Shown here one piece after another: positions 21,286 through 33,874 of a stretch of 64,000 bases of DNA. Below the pieces are notes generated by a model. That model saw only the letters and a program-made list of their open reading frames with translations, ran no database searches and was not told the DNA's origin. Location: positions 1,366,501 through 1,430,500 of the forward strand of contig NEEC01000014.1 in NCBI GenBank assembly GCA_002189035.1. Reading direction: 5' to 3'. The translations under genes and the position numbers were made by a program. This stretch comes from Utricularia gibba. Taxonomy: Eukaryota > Streptophyta > Magnoliopsida > Lamiales > Lentibulariaceae. Position 1 is the first letter of the stretch. The number at the start of each line of letters is the position of its first letter.

Positions 21286-24200
21286 ATGGCATCGGTTACT
21301 GGCGGCGGGGAAGCATCGGCTTGGCAGCCGAAGATGCAGGGCCTTCAGGAGATCTGCGGGCTCTTAGAGCAGCAGATGGCTCCAACATCCGATGACAAAT
21401 CGGTGGTGTGGCAGAAGCTGCAGGATTATTCTCAATATGCGGATTTCAATAATTATCTTGCGTTTGTTTTTGCGCGGCTGAGGTACTGGTTGTGTGTTGG
21501 TGGCAAGATACAAAATTGAGTGCCCTTTGGTTTAGTTAGTTTCGACCGCATTCTAGTAAGATATAGATTTCTCGATATTTTAGTTAGTCGTGTTGATTTT
21601 ACTGACTGAAGCTGCGATTAAACTTCTGACGACAGGGAAAATCGGTGGAGGTTAGACAAGCAGCGGGTTTGCTTCTGAAAAATAACATTAGAAGTTCGTA
21701 TAAAAGTATGCATCCAGCGAACCAGCAGTACATAAAATCCGAGTTGCTGCCTTGTATGGGCGCAGCGGATAGGCAAATTAAGTCTACTGCCGGAACCATT
21801 ATTAGTACTTTTGTTCAGATGGGGGGTGTGGCTGAATGGCCTGAGTTATTACATGCACTGTTGAAGTGCTTGGACAGTAACGATGTCAATCACATGGAAG
21901 GTGCTATGGATGCACTGGCTAAGGTATTGCATTCTTAGTATTTATGCCTGAGATATTCTTTTTGTTGTTTTTTTGTTTGTTTCAAGGCCCGACACCAAAA
22001 GATTTCAACTTTTATTATAAGTTTCACGTGCCTGTAAAAACTGCATTTCTATGTCGGTTTGGTGAATTGAGAGTGCCGAAATATAGTTGAGAATGCATTA
22101 TCTCTCATTTTCCAAATCCATAGTTGTTTGTGTGTTGCGGTTTAAAAGGTCTAACTCCTGATGGCAATATAGATCTGTGAGGATGTGCCTCAAGTGCTTG
22201 ATTCTGAAATCTCTGGACTAGCTGAACGGCCTATCAATGTTTTCCTTCCAAGATTCCTTCAGGTTCTGGTGATATATTTCCTGCAGTTCCCCGAATATTA
22301 ATCCAGTACCATAGGAGGAAAATGCAGTTTTCGAATTTCCCGTTTATATTGGATCTCCCCTATTTTGCTTACTTATTTTATTTTGTGGGATGAGCAGCTC
22401 TTCCATTCACCCCATACCATTCTACGGAAGCTTTCCCTCGCTTCAGTAAATCAATATATCATGTTAATGCCAAAGGTGAGGAAAATCAGTTTGGTCTAAG
22501 ATATATATGCATGTGGATTCGATGGATACAATAATTGTTTACATAGTTTAATGCGCACATGATTTGAATGCATAACCAATTTTTCTTTGTAGGCTCTGTA
22601 TTTATCGATGGATAAATACTTGCTAGGCTTGTTTTCTCTGTCCAATGACTCTGCACCGGAGGTTCGGAAATTGGTAAGTAATGCTCCATGTTTTTCTTTT
22701 GAAATGGAAAGACTTTAGGTGGTGTCCATGTGTGATATCTACTAATTATTCTTTGTAATAATGGCCAGTTTAGCTGATTCTCTGCATGGGACTTTCTATT
22801 CCCTAAAAAAGAATTATTTATAACCACTGCTCAATTTGTGATACTCTCCTGTGCAGGTGTGCTCTGCGTTCGTTCAGTTTATAGAAGTTCATCCTTCTGT
22901 TTTGGAGGTGAGTGTTCTTTGTTTTCCATTCTACTTCATTGGCTACTTAGTTTTCTACATTGCTATTAGAAGTTGTTATTGAATTTTATGTACCATTGTT
23001 TCTGATATTATTCTTGTACAATGCTACAGCCACATTTGAGAAATGTGATAGAATACATGGTGATGATCAATGAGGGCCCTGATGATGAAGTGGCTTTAGA
23101 AGCGTGTGAATTTTGGTAAATTTTCCTTCTAAGAATGTCTTACGCAATGTCGAAATATTTAGATTTTGGTCAACTTTGAGTCATAGCTTTTGATATTCAC
23201 CGTGAGTGTGTTGTATTTCTGCGTTTCAAAATAAAAAAGATGCTTGCCCTGCATGCCTCGACCAATGAACATTATTTTTCGGGTGGGAACTTCCACAGAA
23301 GATATTGCTTTTGATTTATCTTCAGTTCATTTATTTCTTAATGAAATCACTTCCTCTCTGATCAGTATTTCTCTACGGACAGGTCTGCATATTGTGAAGC
23401 TGGATTGCAACTTGAAAACCTGAGAGAAGTTTTACCACGTCTCATACCTGTATGCCTGCACTAGTGAATTTCCATTTAGCTGAATTATTCCCTTATATTG
23501 TTCTATGGTTCACGCTTGATGAATGTCACCAGATTCTGCTGAAAAACATGGCATATGCTGATGACGATGAATCTCTAGTGGAAGCTGAGGTAGACTTTTT
23601 GTTTCTTAGTTTGCTAATCATCAGTAATCAACCTTGTTAAGAGTAACGGCTGTTGGTTTTTTGTCCTCTGATTTTCAGGAGGATGGGTCTCTTCCAGATC
23701 GAGACCAGGTTCAGTCTTGATTAGTATTTTTGGGAAATTTATGATTATATATAACATTTTTTATTCACTTAGATGCTCACTCCGATTCTTCAAACAGGAC
23801 CTGAAGCCTCGTTTTCATTCATCACGTATTCATGGGATAGAGAATGCTGAAGATGAAACGGAAGATGTCGCAGATGAGGTATCTACTCTATGTTCATTCT
23901 TATTTTTTGCATCTTGGTTAGGGGGGAGTGAGGTTTCTGTCTGAGACACTCAGATCCTCAATCATTTGCGAAAGCGTTTTCTACTTCACCTACTTAAGGG
24001 TGTTCTGTTTTGCAGGATGATGACATTGTAAATATCTGGAATTTGCGTAAGTGCAGTGCAGCTGCTCTTGATTGTTTGTCCAATGTTTTTGGAGATGAGC
24101 TTTTACCCACATTGATGCCTATTGTTCAGGTTGTTAGACTATTCATTGAAGCTCTTTATTTGCTAGGAGCTGTAACTGAGCGCTTTTCAATTCATTAATC

Positions 24201-27200
24201 TATATTTTAGGATGATTTAGTTTTGTTGCACTTCGTTTGAGCGTTTCAAGAAACACATTTCCACAAGGGCCGAAAAATAAATTACAGATTTGATTGCACA
24301 AAACCTTTTTGTTATGTTACGTCTGTCTCCATGGGGTGATTTTTTAGAGTACAAACTTTCATTTTCATTTGCAGATGAAATTGTCTACAGTGGGTGATGA
24401 TGCTTGGAAAGATAGAGAAGCTGCAATCCTCGCTCTTGGTGCTGTAGGCGAGGGTTGCATAAATGGTTTATATCCTCATCTGTCGGAGGTAAATAGTTGA
24501 GTTAATTACAAAAATAGTTAAGCATCACATGAGATTTCTTTATCGTATATGAAATATGTTGAGCAACACATTGAATCATATCCATGAAACTTTAAATTGT
24601 ATATAAATTGAACTTTCTGCTGATGGTTTCTGGGGTTTTATCATGCATTGTGATAGAAAATTTGAGGTCGAATTTGTGTGACTGTTGTTTCATAATTTTT
24701 ATGTCATGACCTCGGTATGCATTATAGAATGTTTGTTGATGGTTCTTTTATGTTTTAAAAGATCAATGTGTCAGCATTTGTATCTGTATATCTTATGTCC
24801 GTTAATATATTATGCTGCAGATTATTACATTTCTTATTCCGCACTTGGATGACAAATTTCCTCTGATACGGAGCATTACTTGTTGGACTCTTTCACGTTT
24901 TAGCAAGTACACCGTTCAGGTAACCTAGATTAACTATAGGATGTTTTGCGACCTTGCCATGTCACTTCTTCTGTCAATCTGGGTCACCTGATTGTGTGGA
25001 AAGAGTTTTAGGCATTGGAAGTGTTTTGATGTCTGATATTGGCACCTTTTCAATATCGTATAGGGTATTGCTTCTCAGCAAGGCCTTGATCAATTTGAAA
25101 AGGTGCTTGTGGGACTACTGAGAAGAATATTGGATGATAATAAGCGTGTGCAAGAAGCTGCTTGTTCAGCTTTTGCTACACTTGAAGAGGTTCTTTTAAT
25201 GCCCTTTTGCTTCTCCATGAATTCAAAAATGCCCTTGATTTTGAACATTTGTATCTTTTTTCCCAGGAGGCAGCTGGAGAGTTGGTTCCGCATGTTGGAG
25301 TTATTTTGCAGCACCTAATGCGTGCTTTTGAGAAATATCAGGTGGATTAGAATACCCTGTTTCACTGAACAGGAATACATGTTTTCTCTCCTACCTTGTC
25401 TGATCCAAGGCTTGTTCTGTTGTAGAGGCGGAACCTTAGAATTGTTTATGATGCCATTGGAACCTTAGCTGATGCTGTTGGGGCAGAGCTAAATCAGGTA
25501 TTTTATTTCAGTGAAATCCAGTACATTGTTTTCTTGCGCTCAATCCTTAATGCCTGAAGCATATACTTCGCTATGCCTTTCAATATTATGCGCCAAACAT
25601 GCTGCTAATGTCATGCTGTCGTTACTTCAGCCTAAATATTTGGAGATTTTGATGCGACCATTGATTTCAAAGTGGCAGCAACTATCAAACTCTGATAAAG
25701 ATCTTTTCCCACTGCTAGAGTGCTTGACATCAGTTGCACAGGTAATTTATTCATCATTCTTTTTCTTTAGTATTCTAGCTGAATTATTCTGCTGTTAATG
25801 CTGTCTAGAACTGCGACCTGTTTCTAGTGCTACATGAAGTGTCTTGAATTATATTTTTTCCCAGAGCCATTTAACTTGGCACCCTTCATCTGTCAATTTT
25901 TTGGGGGTTTTATTAATGTTGAAAGTAACCATATCACCTCTTTTATCAGGCATTAGGTACAGGGTTCTCTCCATTTGCTCCACCAGTCTTTCAGAGATGC
26001 ATAAGCATCATTGAAAGTCAGCAGTTGGCCAAGGTTTTGACTGAAAACTCATCCCTTTGTATAGACATTAATCTCAGTGGATCTAAATAACATCAAACAT
26101 TATTTATCTTTATGTTATATTGATCAGGGTGGTGAATGAAAATATGTCTTTTTGCGTAGTCATTAACTTCACTATATCTACACGTCAAACATTGATATGT
26201 AACTTCACTATATTTTTACTATTGAATGTGATGATGGTTTATACTTATCAGAAAAAGGTGATATTATGATGATGCTCTGTCTATTCTCATTATTCTCACG
26301 TAGAATTCCTTTTCTTTTCCTTTGGGTGTTGTAATTGAATTCTCAACGCTTTTGTAAAAAGCACTTTACTGACATTCTAATGGGTTGTTTATAGGTGAAC
26401 CCTGTTTCAGCTGGTGTACAATTTGATAAGGAATTCATAGTTTACTCCTTGGATCTATTATCTGGGCTTGCTGAGGGCCTTGGTCCTGGAATAGAGAGTT
26501 TGGTACGAGTTTTTCTTTTTCTTTTTCCTTCAAATTCAACTGCTCTTGTTGATATTTCCTTGCGAAGTCAAAGTATCTTGTTCACTTATGATCTACTGGT
26601 TGGGAGTTAGGGATAATGATTCCTTGCGAGCTAGATGGCCACACATCAGTGCTCTCTGAGTAAATTCTGGTTTTACTGATCCAATTTCCACATTCTATTT
26701 AAACTTTGCAATAGTTCAAGTTGACCACAATTCGTATTTTTTTTATTTCTGTGTGGGTTTCCATTCTTCTGTGCTTGATATTTGTTACGTTTTTTCATTG
26801 TTACCATAGGTCTCCCAAAGTAATTTGAGAGAGTTGCTACTGCAATGTTGCCTGGATGATGCTTTTGATGTTCGTCAGAGTGCTTTTGCTCTTCTTGGGG
26901 ACCTTGCGAAGGTATTAATCTATAGACAAGCTTCTTGACCTGGTTGCTTTGTTTTGAGTTTTTGCTTTTTCAAAGTTGAACAATTGGTGTCATGTATAAT
27001 TGCAACACCTACGTCAGAGTTGAAAACTCTTAAACTTATATTTTGATGATTTCATAGGTTTGTCCAGTGCACTTGCATCCTCGTTTGCCTGAATTTCTTG
27101 ATGCTGCTGCCAAGCAATTGGTAAGAGAACTTATTTTGTGTATTATGGCTATTGTTTTCATTTGAATCCAATTCGTTTACCTGTCCTCCCTTAAACAGAG

Positions 27201-29534
27201 CACCCCAAAGCTGAGGGAGACTGTTTCCGTTGCAAACAATGCTTGCTGGGCTATTGGCGAACTGGCAATTAGGGTATGTGGATGGACCTACACAGTGTCT
27301 TAAGAAACAATTTTAGTACTCTGTTTTGAATTCGAGTTCACAAGTTCTTCGGACTTATTGAAGTGAGATTCCATGGTATCCTGTGTCAACTTTATTAGTT
27401 TTTTGGTGCCTTTTTTTTTTCTCATGGAAACTTATTCCAAATGCATGGCATCATGTATTTGCTTTTTTTTCTTGTACATTTCTATTTGTTTTTCATTATG
27501 TAATTTTTTCCGTTTTTGTCGCTTATCACTTCTGCCTTTTGATTTCTCCTGTAGTAAAGGCAATTATTTCATATCATTTCTTTGAATTTCTTTTGTCATA
27601 TGTGGCTTAATCCTGCATATTTTCTGTATTTTTTATTCTTATCCTTGTGTGCTTGTATTATATGTCAGGTCCGCAAAGATGTTTCTCCAGTAGTTCTCAC
27701 GGTTGTTGCATCCTTGGTTCCAATACTTGAGCACCCTGAGGTGACACTGCACCCTTGATTCCTAGTTGTGTTATTGTGTTGATTTTTGATGCAGTTGTCA
27801 TTTTTCAAATGTTTGACTTGCATACAATGTACTTGTGAGGAGTGGGTTAACTGACGAGTAGGAAAGAATGAAAGATGTTTCAGATGACATCCGGATAGAG
27901 GTCTTTTTGAGTAATGCTGACCATTATCAGTTCCTTGGAGTTGAATGACCATGTTACTTTTACTATAATGCATGTAGGGTTAGTTATTTTTTACTAAGAG
28001 TGATTCAGTCTAGCATTGTTTTAGTTACCATGTTGGCACTCAAGAAAGAATATATACATGCTACTATTGATGGTTATATGATGTTTCTTTTTTTGTTGAC
28101 TGAAGGCTTTCAACAAATCTCTCATTGAGAACACTGCCATTACACTAGGAAGACTTGCTTGGGCATGCCCGGAAATTGTCTCACCACACATGGAACATTT
28201 TATGCAATCATGGTGTACGGCTTTGTCCATGTAAGTTACCTTATATGATAATTGTTGCTTCACTCTATATGTATAATCTTTTCTAGTTCTAGTGATTAGA
28301 TCTTAATTTTATGTAGAGGAAAATGCAAAATTGTATAAAGTTCATGCTTTCAAGTTGATTCATATGAAGAGCCCTTATGACTCAGAAGAAGTATTTTTAT
28401 CAATGTGGTCACAAATTTCTTTTTGAGAGCATTGCCTTCGGAGCCTTTCGATATACTTTGAAGCTTTCTTAAGCCGCCAAAACCATGAATAGAGGCATAC
28501 AAGTGCTTTTCCTTGTGTGGATCCTATTTCAATGGGAACTTGATGAGTCGATCCACCTACACGTCTTGCTTTTACTGCTATATCGGGAGTCCATTTTTTC
28601 TTTCTAATTTTTTTTGTTTAATATATAAGATGAATTGAACGACTCGGTTCAATCTCTTACTTGTTTCAATTGAGTTGCATAGTCCATTTTGGGTCTGTTA
28701 TTCTATCAAAGCGTTGGGTTTCTAAATTCTCGTAGGGCCCCCCTGGAAGTCCTTCTAACGCCTGTTGTATAATTTTGATGGCTTCTTTCATTTCATTGAT
28801 TCGTACTAAATACCTCGCTAATGAATCCCCTTCTTTTTGCCATTGAATCTCCCAATCAAATATTCTGTGCCAGTCAGTGTATTTATGTTTTTATCATTGT
28901 GGCAGGATACGGGATGATATAGAGAAAGAAGATGCTTTCAGAGGTTTATGCGCAATGGTAAATGTCTCCCTTTCCTTGATTTCGTACGGATTTTTTGACA
29001 ATAACACTTAAATAAACTTTGGCATCTTATGGTTGGCAGGTCAGAGCAAACCCTAATGGGGCCTTGAATTCACTCGTTTTAATGTGTAAAGCCATTGCAA
29101 GTTGGCATGTAAGTGATGTAATCGCCTGATAGGTGTTGGTGTGTGCTTCTGTTTACTTGCTGATGCTCATCTTTTCTTCATTTTATCTGGTGATAGGAAA
29201 TAAGAAGTGAGGATCTACACAATGAAATTGTGCTGGTGTTGCAGGGCTATAAACAAGTAAGTCAACTTTTACCACCAATCCCTTCTTACAACGTTATTGC
29301 ATAGAAAAATTTAACCCCTTTTAGGGTAATGTTCAAGAAATTTTGACCGAAAGTTTCTTTATAATGAGACCTCATACAGAGAATATGAACAGCATTTGCG
29401 GATTGACATCATCATGATTGACATGTTTACTTGGTAAATTTAAATTTGAGCAGATGCTTAAGAGCGGAGGGTGGGAACAGTGCATGGCCGCTTTGGGCCC
29501 TTTGAAGGAGAAGCTGTCAAAATATCAAGTATAG
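21286..29534 (+). CDS. TRN1: Transportin-1 (karyopherin beta-2), nuclear import receptor
   Basis: HEAT-repeat importin for PY-NLS cargo such as RNA-binding proteins; shuttles through nuclear pores under Ran-GTP control. I trace 29 exons from 21286-21482 to 29454-29534, all with GT-AG borders, giving about 902 residues, close to Arabidopsis TRN1. Recognisable segments include [61 protein letters not shown], the acidic loop with [169 protein letters not shown] and the end KEKLSKYQV. Oddity: exon 1 ends in GCGCGGCTGAG|GT; one extra G gives the expected ARAE and the right phase, so a one-base loss at about 21475-21478 is likely. Intron 25 carries plastid-derived sequence. Confidence 0.92.
28501..28875 (-). 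other. Plastid-derived insertion (NUPT) in TRN1 intron 25: rps7 and ndhH fragments
   Basis: On the minus strand, 28594-28501 translates to [20 protein letters not shown] then [10 protein letters not shown], the plastid ribosomal protein S7. On the same strand, 28870-28682 gives [26 protein letters not shown], then [14 protein letters not shown] and YENLE, the plastid NDH subunit H. Each fragment is short and flanked by unrelated sequence, and both have diverged. The two genes are not adjacent in ordinary plastid genomes (rps7 in the inverted repeat, ndhH in the small single-copy region), so two fragments or a rearranged piece must have inserted. No function is expected; the host exons on both sides are intact. 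Confidence 0.8.
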
Positions 29535-30838
29535 CACAAAATCTTTATTTTATGCATCTGCCGTGAGCTGCAACAGAAGCAATCAAGCATGCTGCGGGGC
29601 TTGTGAGATTGTCTAGTTGAAAGGTTTTTGGGGGAAGTTGTAAAACCATGTCCAGGCGATGAGTAGACACACACATTCATTCATGTTCATATTCCATTAA
29701 GCTCAGTTCCTCGCGCTCAAGGTAAGCGAACCTCCTTCTCAACGGAGAGAAGCATGCTGCCCAGGCTGGTGTACAGGTTTCAGTTTTTCCGAAGAAGTTT
29801 GTGGGGGTTGTCCTTTTTTTTCTTTTCTTACCGGCTGAGTTGATACCATTTTGTCTTGCTAGGAGGTGAAGTGTTATTATGATATAGATTTTGGCTGTCT
29901 GTATCCCTGTTATTTGGTTATTTGGTTCTTCACAGTTGAGATTGGCGGATGCGATTCGATCATTCGCTGTGTGTACTCTGGATCCCGTTTTTCCTGTCCT
30001 AGGTATTATGCCTTCACATTAGATGGGTATGTTCTTGCTGAGATAGTGTCCAAATTCGGACACAAGGTAGTGTACAACCGACACGTGGCCTCCATGTTTT
30101 GGACACGCAAGAAATTGGCCTGTGGTGGGGTTGCCACCTCTCGTTCTCATTTTAGGTATTAGATATTGCATACGCGATTGATTGTCCAAATTGAGAATTT
30201 TGGTATCCAAAAACAGTATCAAAGATGAATGGATCGCTCTACTCCTAAGATCAACTGATCCACCAGAATGAACTTTTTTGTCTGCATGTATAATTGGGAA
30301 TCATTACTATTCTAGAAAATGGAGAGAGAGGTTTCAGATGGTTGTTCTTCCCTTTCAGCTCACTGTTTGATTACAGATGAGGTGGTTGCAGTTGGAAAGG
30401 GGCCACCCCAGATTCAAATGAATGAGTAGACCCCTAAGTTCACCTGACAGGAGCAGCAACTTGACTGGTGCAGTCCCTTGCAGTGAAGTGGTGTTGTGTT
30501 CTTGACAGGTTAGGGGTCATTTCCTTCTGTTAGTGGGAGGCAAAAAGATCACTCCTTTGTATTACCTGTTTGTTTCAACTTCCTTTCTGGTGCTTGTGGG
30601 AGGCAAACAGGCACATGGAACTCCACCTTTTGTGACTCTAAAGCTCTGGAGTATAACATAAGCAAAAGCAAAAATTCGAAGATGTGTGATGGAGGGTTGA
30701 ACTGGTCAATTTCCATCCTCTACCTTCCTGCCTGCCTATCTGTCTGTCAATCATCGGATGAGGATTATCATTCATTTTTTATCAGAGCCGCCAGCAGGGG
30801 ACTAGATGTGAAGAGACGACTTTGGCAGGGAGGAGGAT
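29535..30838. other. Spacer: TRN1 3' UTR and promoter of the PLP gene
   Basis: Starts with the TRN1 3' UTR. A G-box/ABRE-like CACGTGGC lies at 30082-30089. Short ORFs (for example 29866-30162) lack similarity to anything I recognise. Upstream of 30838 is the leader of the PLP gene. Confidence 0.5.
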
Positions 30839-32547
30839 ATGGGTTCAGGGTGCTTGAGTCTGAGACGCGTCTGCATAGACCGGATTTGCTGTGTGAATCC
30901 TCTTCTTGTTGGCTTGGCAGCCGCATCCCGGAGCTCTCGGGGGAGGATCGGCGCCGGCGGCGACAACCCCCGGCAAGATTTCGCCACCCGGATACTCTCC
31001 ACTCTCCATTTCAACACGGAGTTCACTAACCATGAGGCGATTCCGTCGCTGGACGAGGCACTTTCAGACCTCATGGCTGCGTTACCTCACTACTTGAATA
31101 CAGTTCTTGCAGATAGCATCAGAGGAAGGGAATACTTTCACCTCTCCGCATCCCACATCGTCTGCCTTGATTATATTGGCCAGGGGCTTTTCTCCAGTTC
31201 CCAGATGCCGAATTCTATTCCGGCAACTGATATCCCTTCCTCATCATCCGCGCCACCCTCTGCTACTCCTCCAGCCTGTATAGATGAACCCCATTTCTTT
31301 GATGTTTCTCCTGGTTCTCCAAACTTGGTCTCCCATCTACTTAACCGAAGTTCCGGATCACAATTTGAAGCTGCAATGCGACACAGAATCATGAAGTATA
31401 TGAACTTGCGTGCAGAAGACTATTCACTGGTATTCACAGTGAATGAATCATCGGCATTCAAGCTTGTTGCGGACTGCTACCCCTTCCAGTCTAACCAGTC
31501 TTTGCTCACCATGTATGATCACGAGAACGAGGCCATTGAATCGATGATCCGTAGTTCCAAGAAGCGGGGAGCTCGAGCTCAATCAGCTCGGTTTTCATGG
31601 CCAGATCTGAGAATCAGACAAGGAAGATTGAGGAGAGCGATAGTGAACAAGGGTAAGATGAAGAACCGTGGACTGTTTGTTTTCCCTCTGCATTCAAGAG
31701 TAACAGGATCACAGTATTCTTACCAGTGGATGAATATAGCCAGAGAAAATGGATGGCATGTTCTTCTTGATGGATGTGCTCTGGGACCTAAAGAAATGGA
31801 TACCTTGGGCTCTCTCTTTTTCAGCCGGATTTCCTCATCTGCTCATTCTACAAGATCTTCGGCCAAAATCCCACTGGTTTCTGCTGCTTAATCATCAAGA
31901 ACACCGTCAATGAGCATCTCATTCAAACCCCAGCAAGCATGGGAATCATTAACCTGGTTCCACCACAGGATCAGACAAAGAACCAAGAAACAGAAAAATT
32001 TGATGAAATCGAGAGCAGAAGGGAGATCCACTGTCGGGGACTGGATCACGCAGACACGTTAGGCCTAATACTGATCAGTACAAGATTACGATGCTTGAGC
32101 AACTGGCTAATAAATGCATTGCTCAGCCTCCGGCACCCGAGTTCCGGCAACGGCCTTCCCCTGGTAAGAATATTCGGGCCAAAAATCAAACTTAGCCGCG
32201 GCCCGGCAGTGGCGTTCAATGTGTACGATTGGAGAGGTGAAAGAGTGGAACCCATTTTAGTACAGAAGCTCGCTAGCCGGAATAACATCTCTGTGAATTG
32301 TGGGTACTTGAAAAACTTGTGTTTCCCTGAACATTTGTCGGAAGAACAGAAACTTGTCGAGAATGGAAGACGAACCGGTTCAAGTGGTAGAGGATTTGGG
32401 GTGGTTTCAGTTTCTCTGAGCCTGATGAACGATCTTGAAGATGTTTACACATTTTGGGGCTTCGTTGCCCGATTCCTGGATGCAGACTATGTGGAGAAGG
32501 AGAAATGGAGATACTTTGCCCTCAACCTCAGGACCATCCATTTGTAG
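30839..32547 (+). CDS. PLP-dependent transferase, molybdenum-cofactor-sulfurase-like (At4g22980 type)
   Basis: A member of the plant family resembling the aminotransferase-class-V domain of Mo-cofactor sulfurase; its physiological reaction is not known to me. It is intronless, about 569 residues once one base is restored. Visible segments are FHLSASHIVCLDYIGQGLFS, FFDVSPGSPNLVSHLL, MRHRIMKYMNLRAEDYSLVF, VNESSAFKLVADCYPF, YDHENEAIESMI, GLFVFPLHSRVTGSQYSYQW, WHVLLDGCALGPKEMDTLG, the PLP-lysine region DFLICSFYKIFGQNPTGFCC, and at the end DVYTFWGFVARFLDADYVEK. Oddity: at 31807-31809 the run TTGGGCTC has three Gs where the family's TLGLSLF needs four; the frame then runs into a stop at about 31890, while the matching frame continues to 32547. 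A sequence error is likely. The C-terminal third would otherwise appear as a separate ORF (31939-32547). Confidence 0.82.
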
Positions 32548-32554
32548 ACCAAAG

Positions 32555-33640
32555 CTGCACAGGGGATGTTCTTCAGCATTTCTTTTGTCATACAGAATTC
32601 CTGTGTTATTTCTGTAGCATCGATCGAGTTCGTTGTCACTCCCGCGGAGCAGCAATCAACTGAGCCTGTTCCTCAAGGGTGACATTTCTCCATGTACAGA
32701 CAGACGATGCACCTCCAGCATCTCCTTATGGCACACAGCTGCAGGGTTGGTGAAATTCCATATCCCTGTCAGGTTTCTCTTCGCCATCCATGAATACCAG
32801 GAGAAGCTCATCGAGGATTATCATTGAGAGTTGGGTATGTTGACAACCTTTTCTTAATGTGATGATCTTTGAGAGTTGGAGAGTGCAGGCTTTCTTATAG
32901 TTTTTGAGTGGTTCCTCAGCCTGAAAAGACAACATTGCAAGGAAGCAAGCAGCATTTACATCCTTTGCCACTATGTTGGGATGCAACAATGTTCATAGTC
33001 TGTTCTACTGTGCTGAAATCAGTTTTTCTTTTCAGAATTCCTCGATAACGCCAGGAATTGACCCCAATGTGATTGTATATAATGCATATTGATTCCAGAT
33101 CCTTGAAAGAAAAAGCAGGATTCAAGATTCCAACTCCAGGAGAAAAAAGGAAACACACACAATCAAATTCCAGAACCAAAATCCAGGGCGAAGAGATAAA
33201 GCATGATCTTTACCATTGCTTTAGTCTTGGAGTAAAAGGATCCGATAAACTTAGGCGTATCCTCGTCCTTAAAACCGACACCAGAATCAAGCGGATGCCC
33301 TCATCGTACTAAAAAATGCACCCGGTTGCATAATTCGTATGCAAAATCCGCTTTTCTCGGCAAACGCCGGCGAATGTCAGGGTGCCGACAACATGCGGCT
33401 CACACCAATCGGCGTTCGGACGACCCGTTACTCCGGCAGAATTGAAAACGTGGGTAGGCTGCACGGAGAATATGCCGGATAAAAGTGAATCCCAATTCTC
33501 CAATCGGCCGGAACCCTATCAGTAATCGATTTTCTGGCTTCGCAAAGCATTCCCAGCAACCCTTCGATCCAACCCGAATGGCCGTACATTAGGAACTTGA
33601 AGGTTTGCGCCGAGGACCCGTTCACGGAGGTGCAAGGCGG
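32555..33640 (-). pseudogene. Decayed NRS/ER (UER1-like) dTDP/UDP-rhamnose synthesis gene
   Basis: Minus-strand sequence reads as broken pieces of the bifunctional epimerase-reductase of rhamnose synthesis. At 33608-33535 KFLMYGHSGWIEGLLGMLCE matches the N-terminal Rossmann motif. After a frameshift and stops come GSGRLENWDSLLSGIFSV, QPTHVFNSAGVTGRPNADWC and GTLTFAGVCREKRILHTNYA, with about eight codons missing after WCEPH. A TAG replaces the Glu codon after GCIF near 33310. Then YDEG and, in another frame, DSGVGFKDEDTPKFIGSFYS and KTKAM follow. Between about 33200 and 32830 similarity is lost. It returns as MAKRNLTGIWNFTNPAAVCH at about 32785 and VTLEEQAQLIAAPR near 32670. Several stops, shifts and a deletion make this a dead copy. 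It abuts the 3' end of the PLP gene and lies downstream of the VTT gene. Confidence 0.82.
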
Positions 33641-33874
33641 AAGACTGGCGTTCAATGTGTATTAGTCGCGTTTTGGCGGAAGCTTTACAAGCCATCAGCA
33701 ATGAGTTGCGAATCAGTAGGATAATAAAATTGGCTTCTTATGATGACGAGTTTAACATGTACACAGGATTCGAACAAATCCAAGCGGCAATGGTGTCATC
33801 TCTTTGTGGTCGTCGCTGGCTGCTGCATACTAAAAAGAGGCTGCCAGCTCTCCGTGTTGTATATCTACGGGTAG

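Noticed and set aside
28501-28875. Possibility that the rps7/ndhH pieces mean plastid contamination or a plastid contig
   Set aside because: They are short, diverged and embedded in an intron between intact TRN1 exons in continuous nuclear sequence.
31939-32547. A separate gene for the second half of the PLP protein
   Set aside because: It continues the same family alignment directly after the one-base slip; it is the C-terminal part of the same gene.
32213-33664. A shared 16-base string (TGGCGTTCAATGTGTA) in the PLP gene and at the pseudogene edge
   Set aside because: One such chance match is expected in a window of this size; no longer similarity extends from it.
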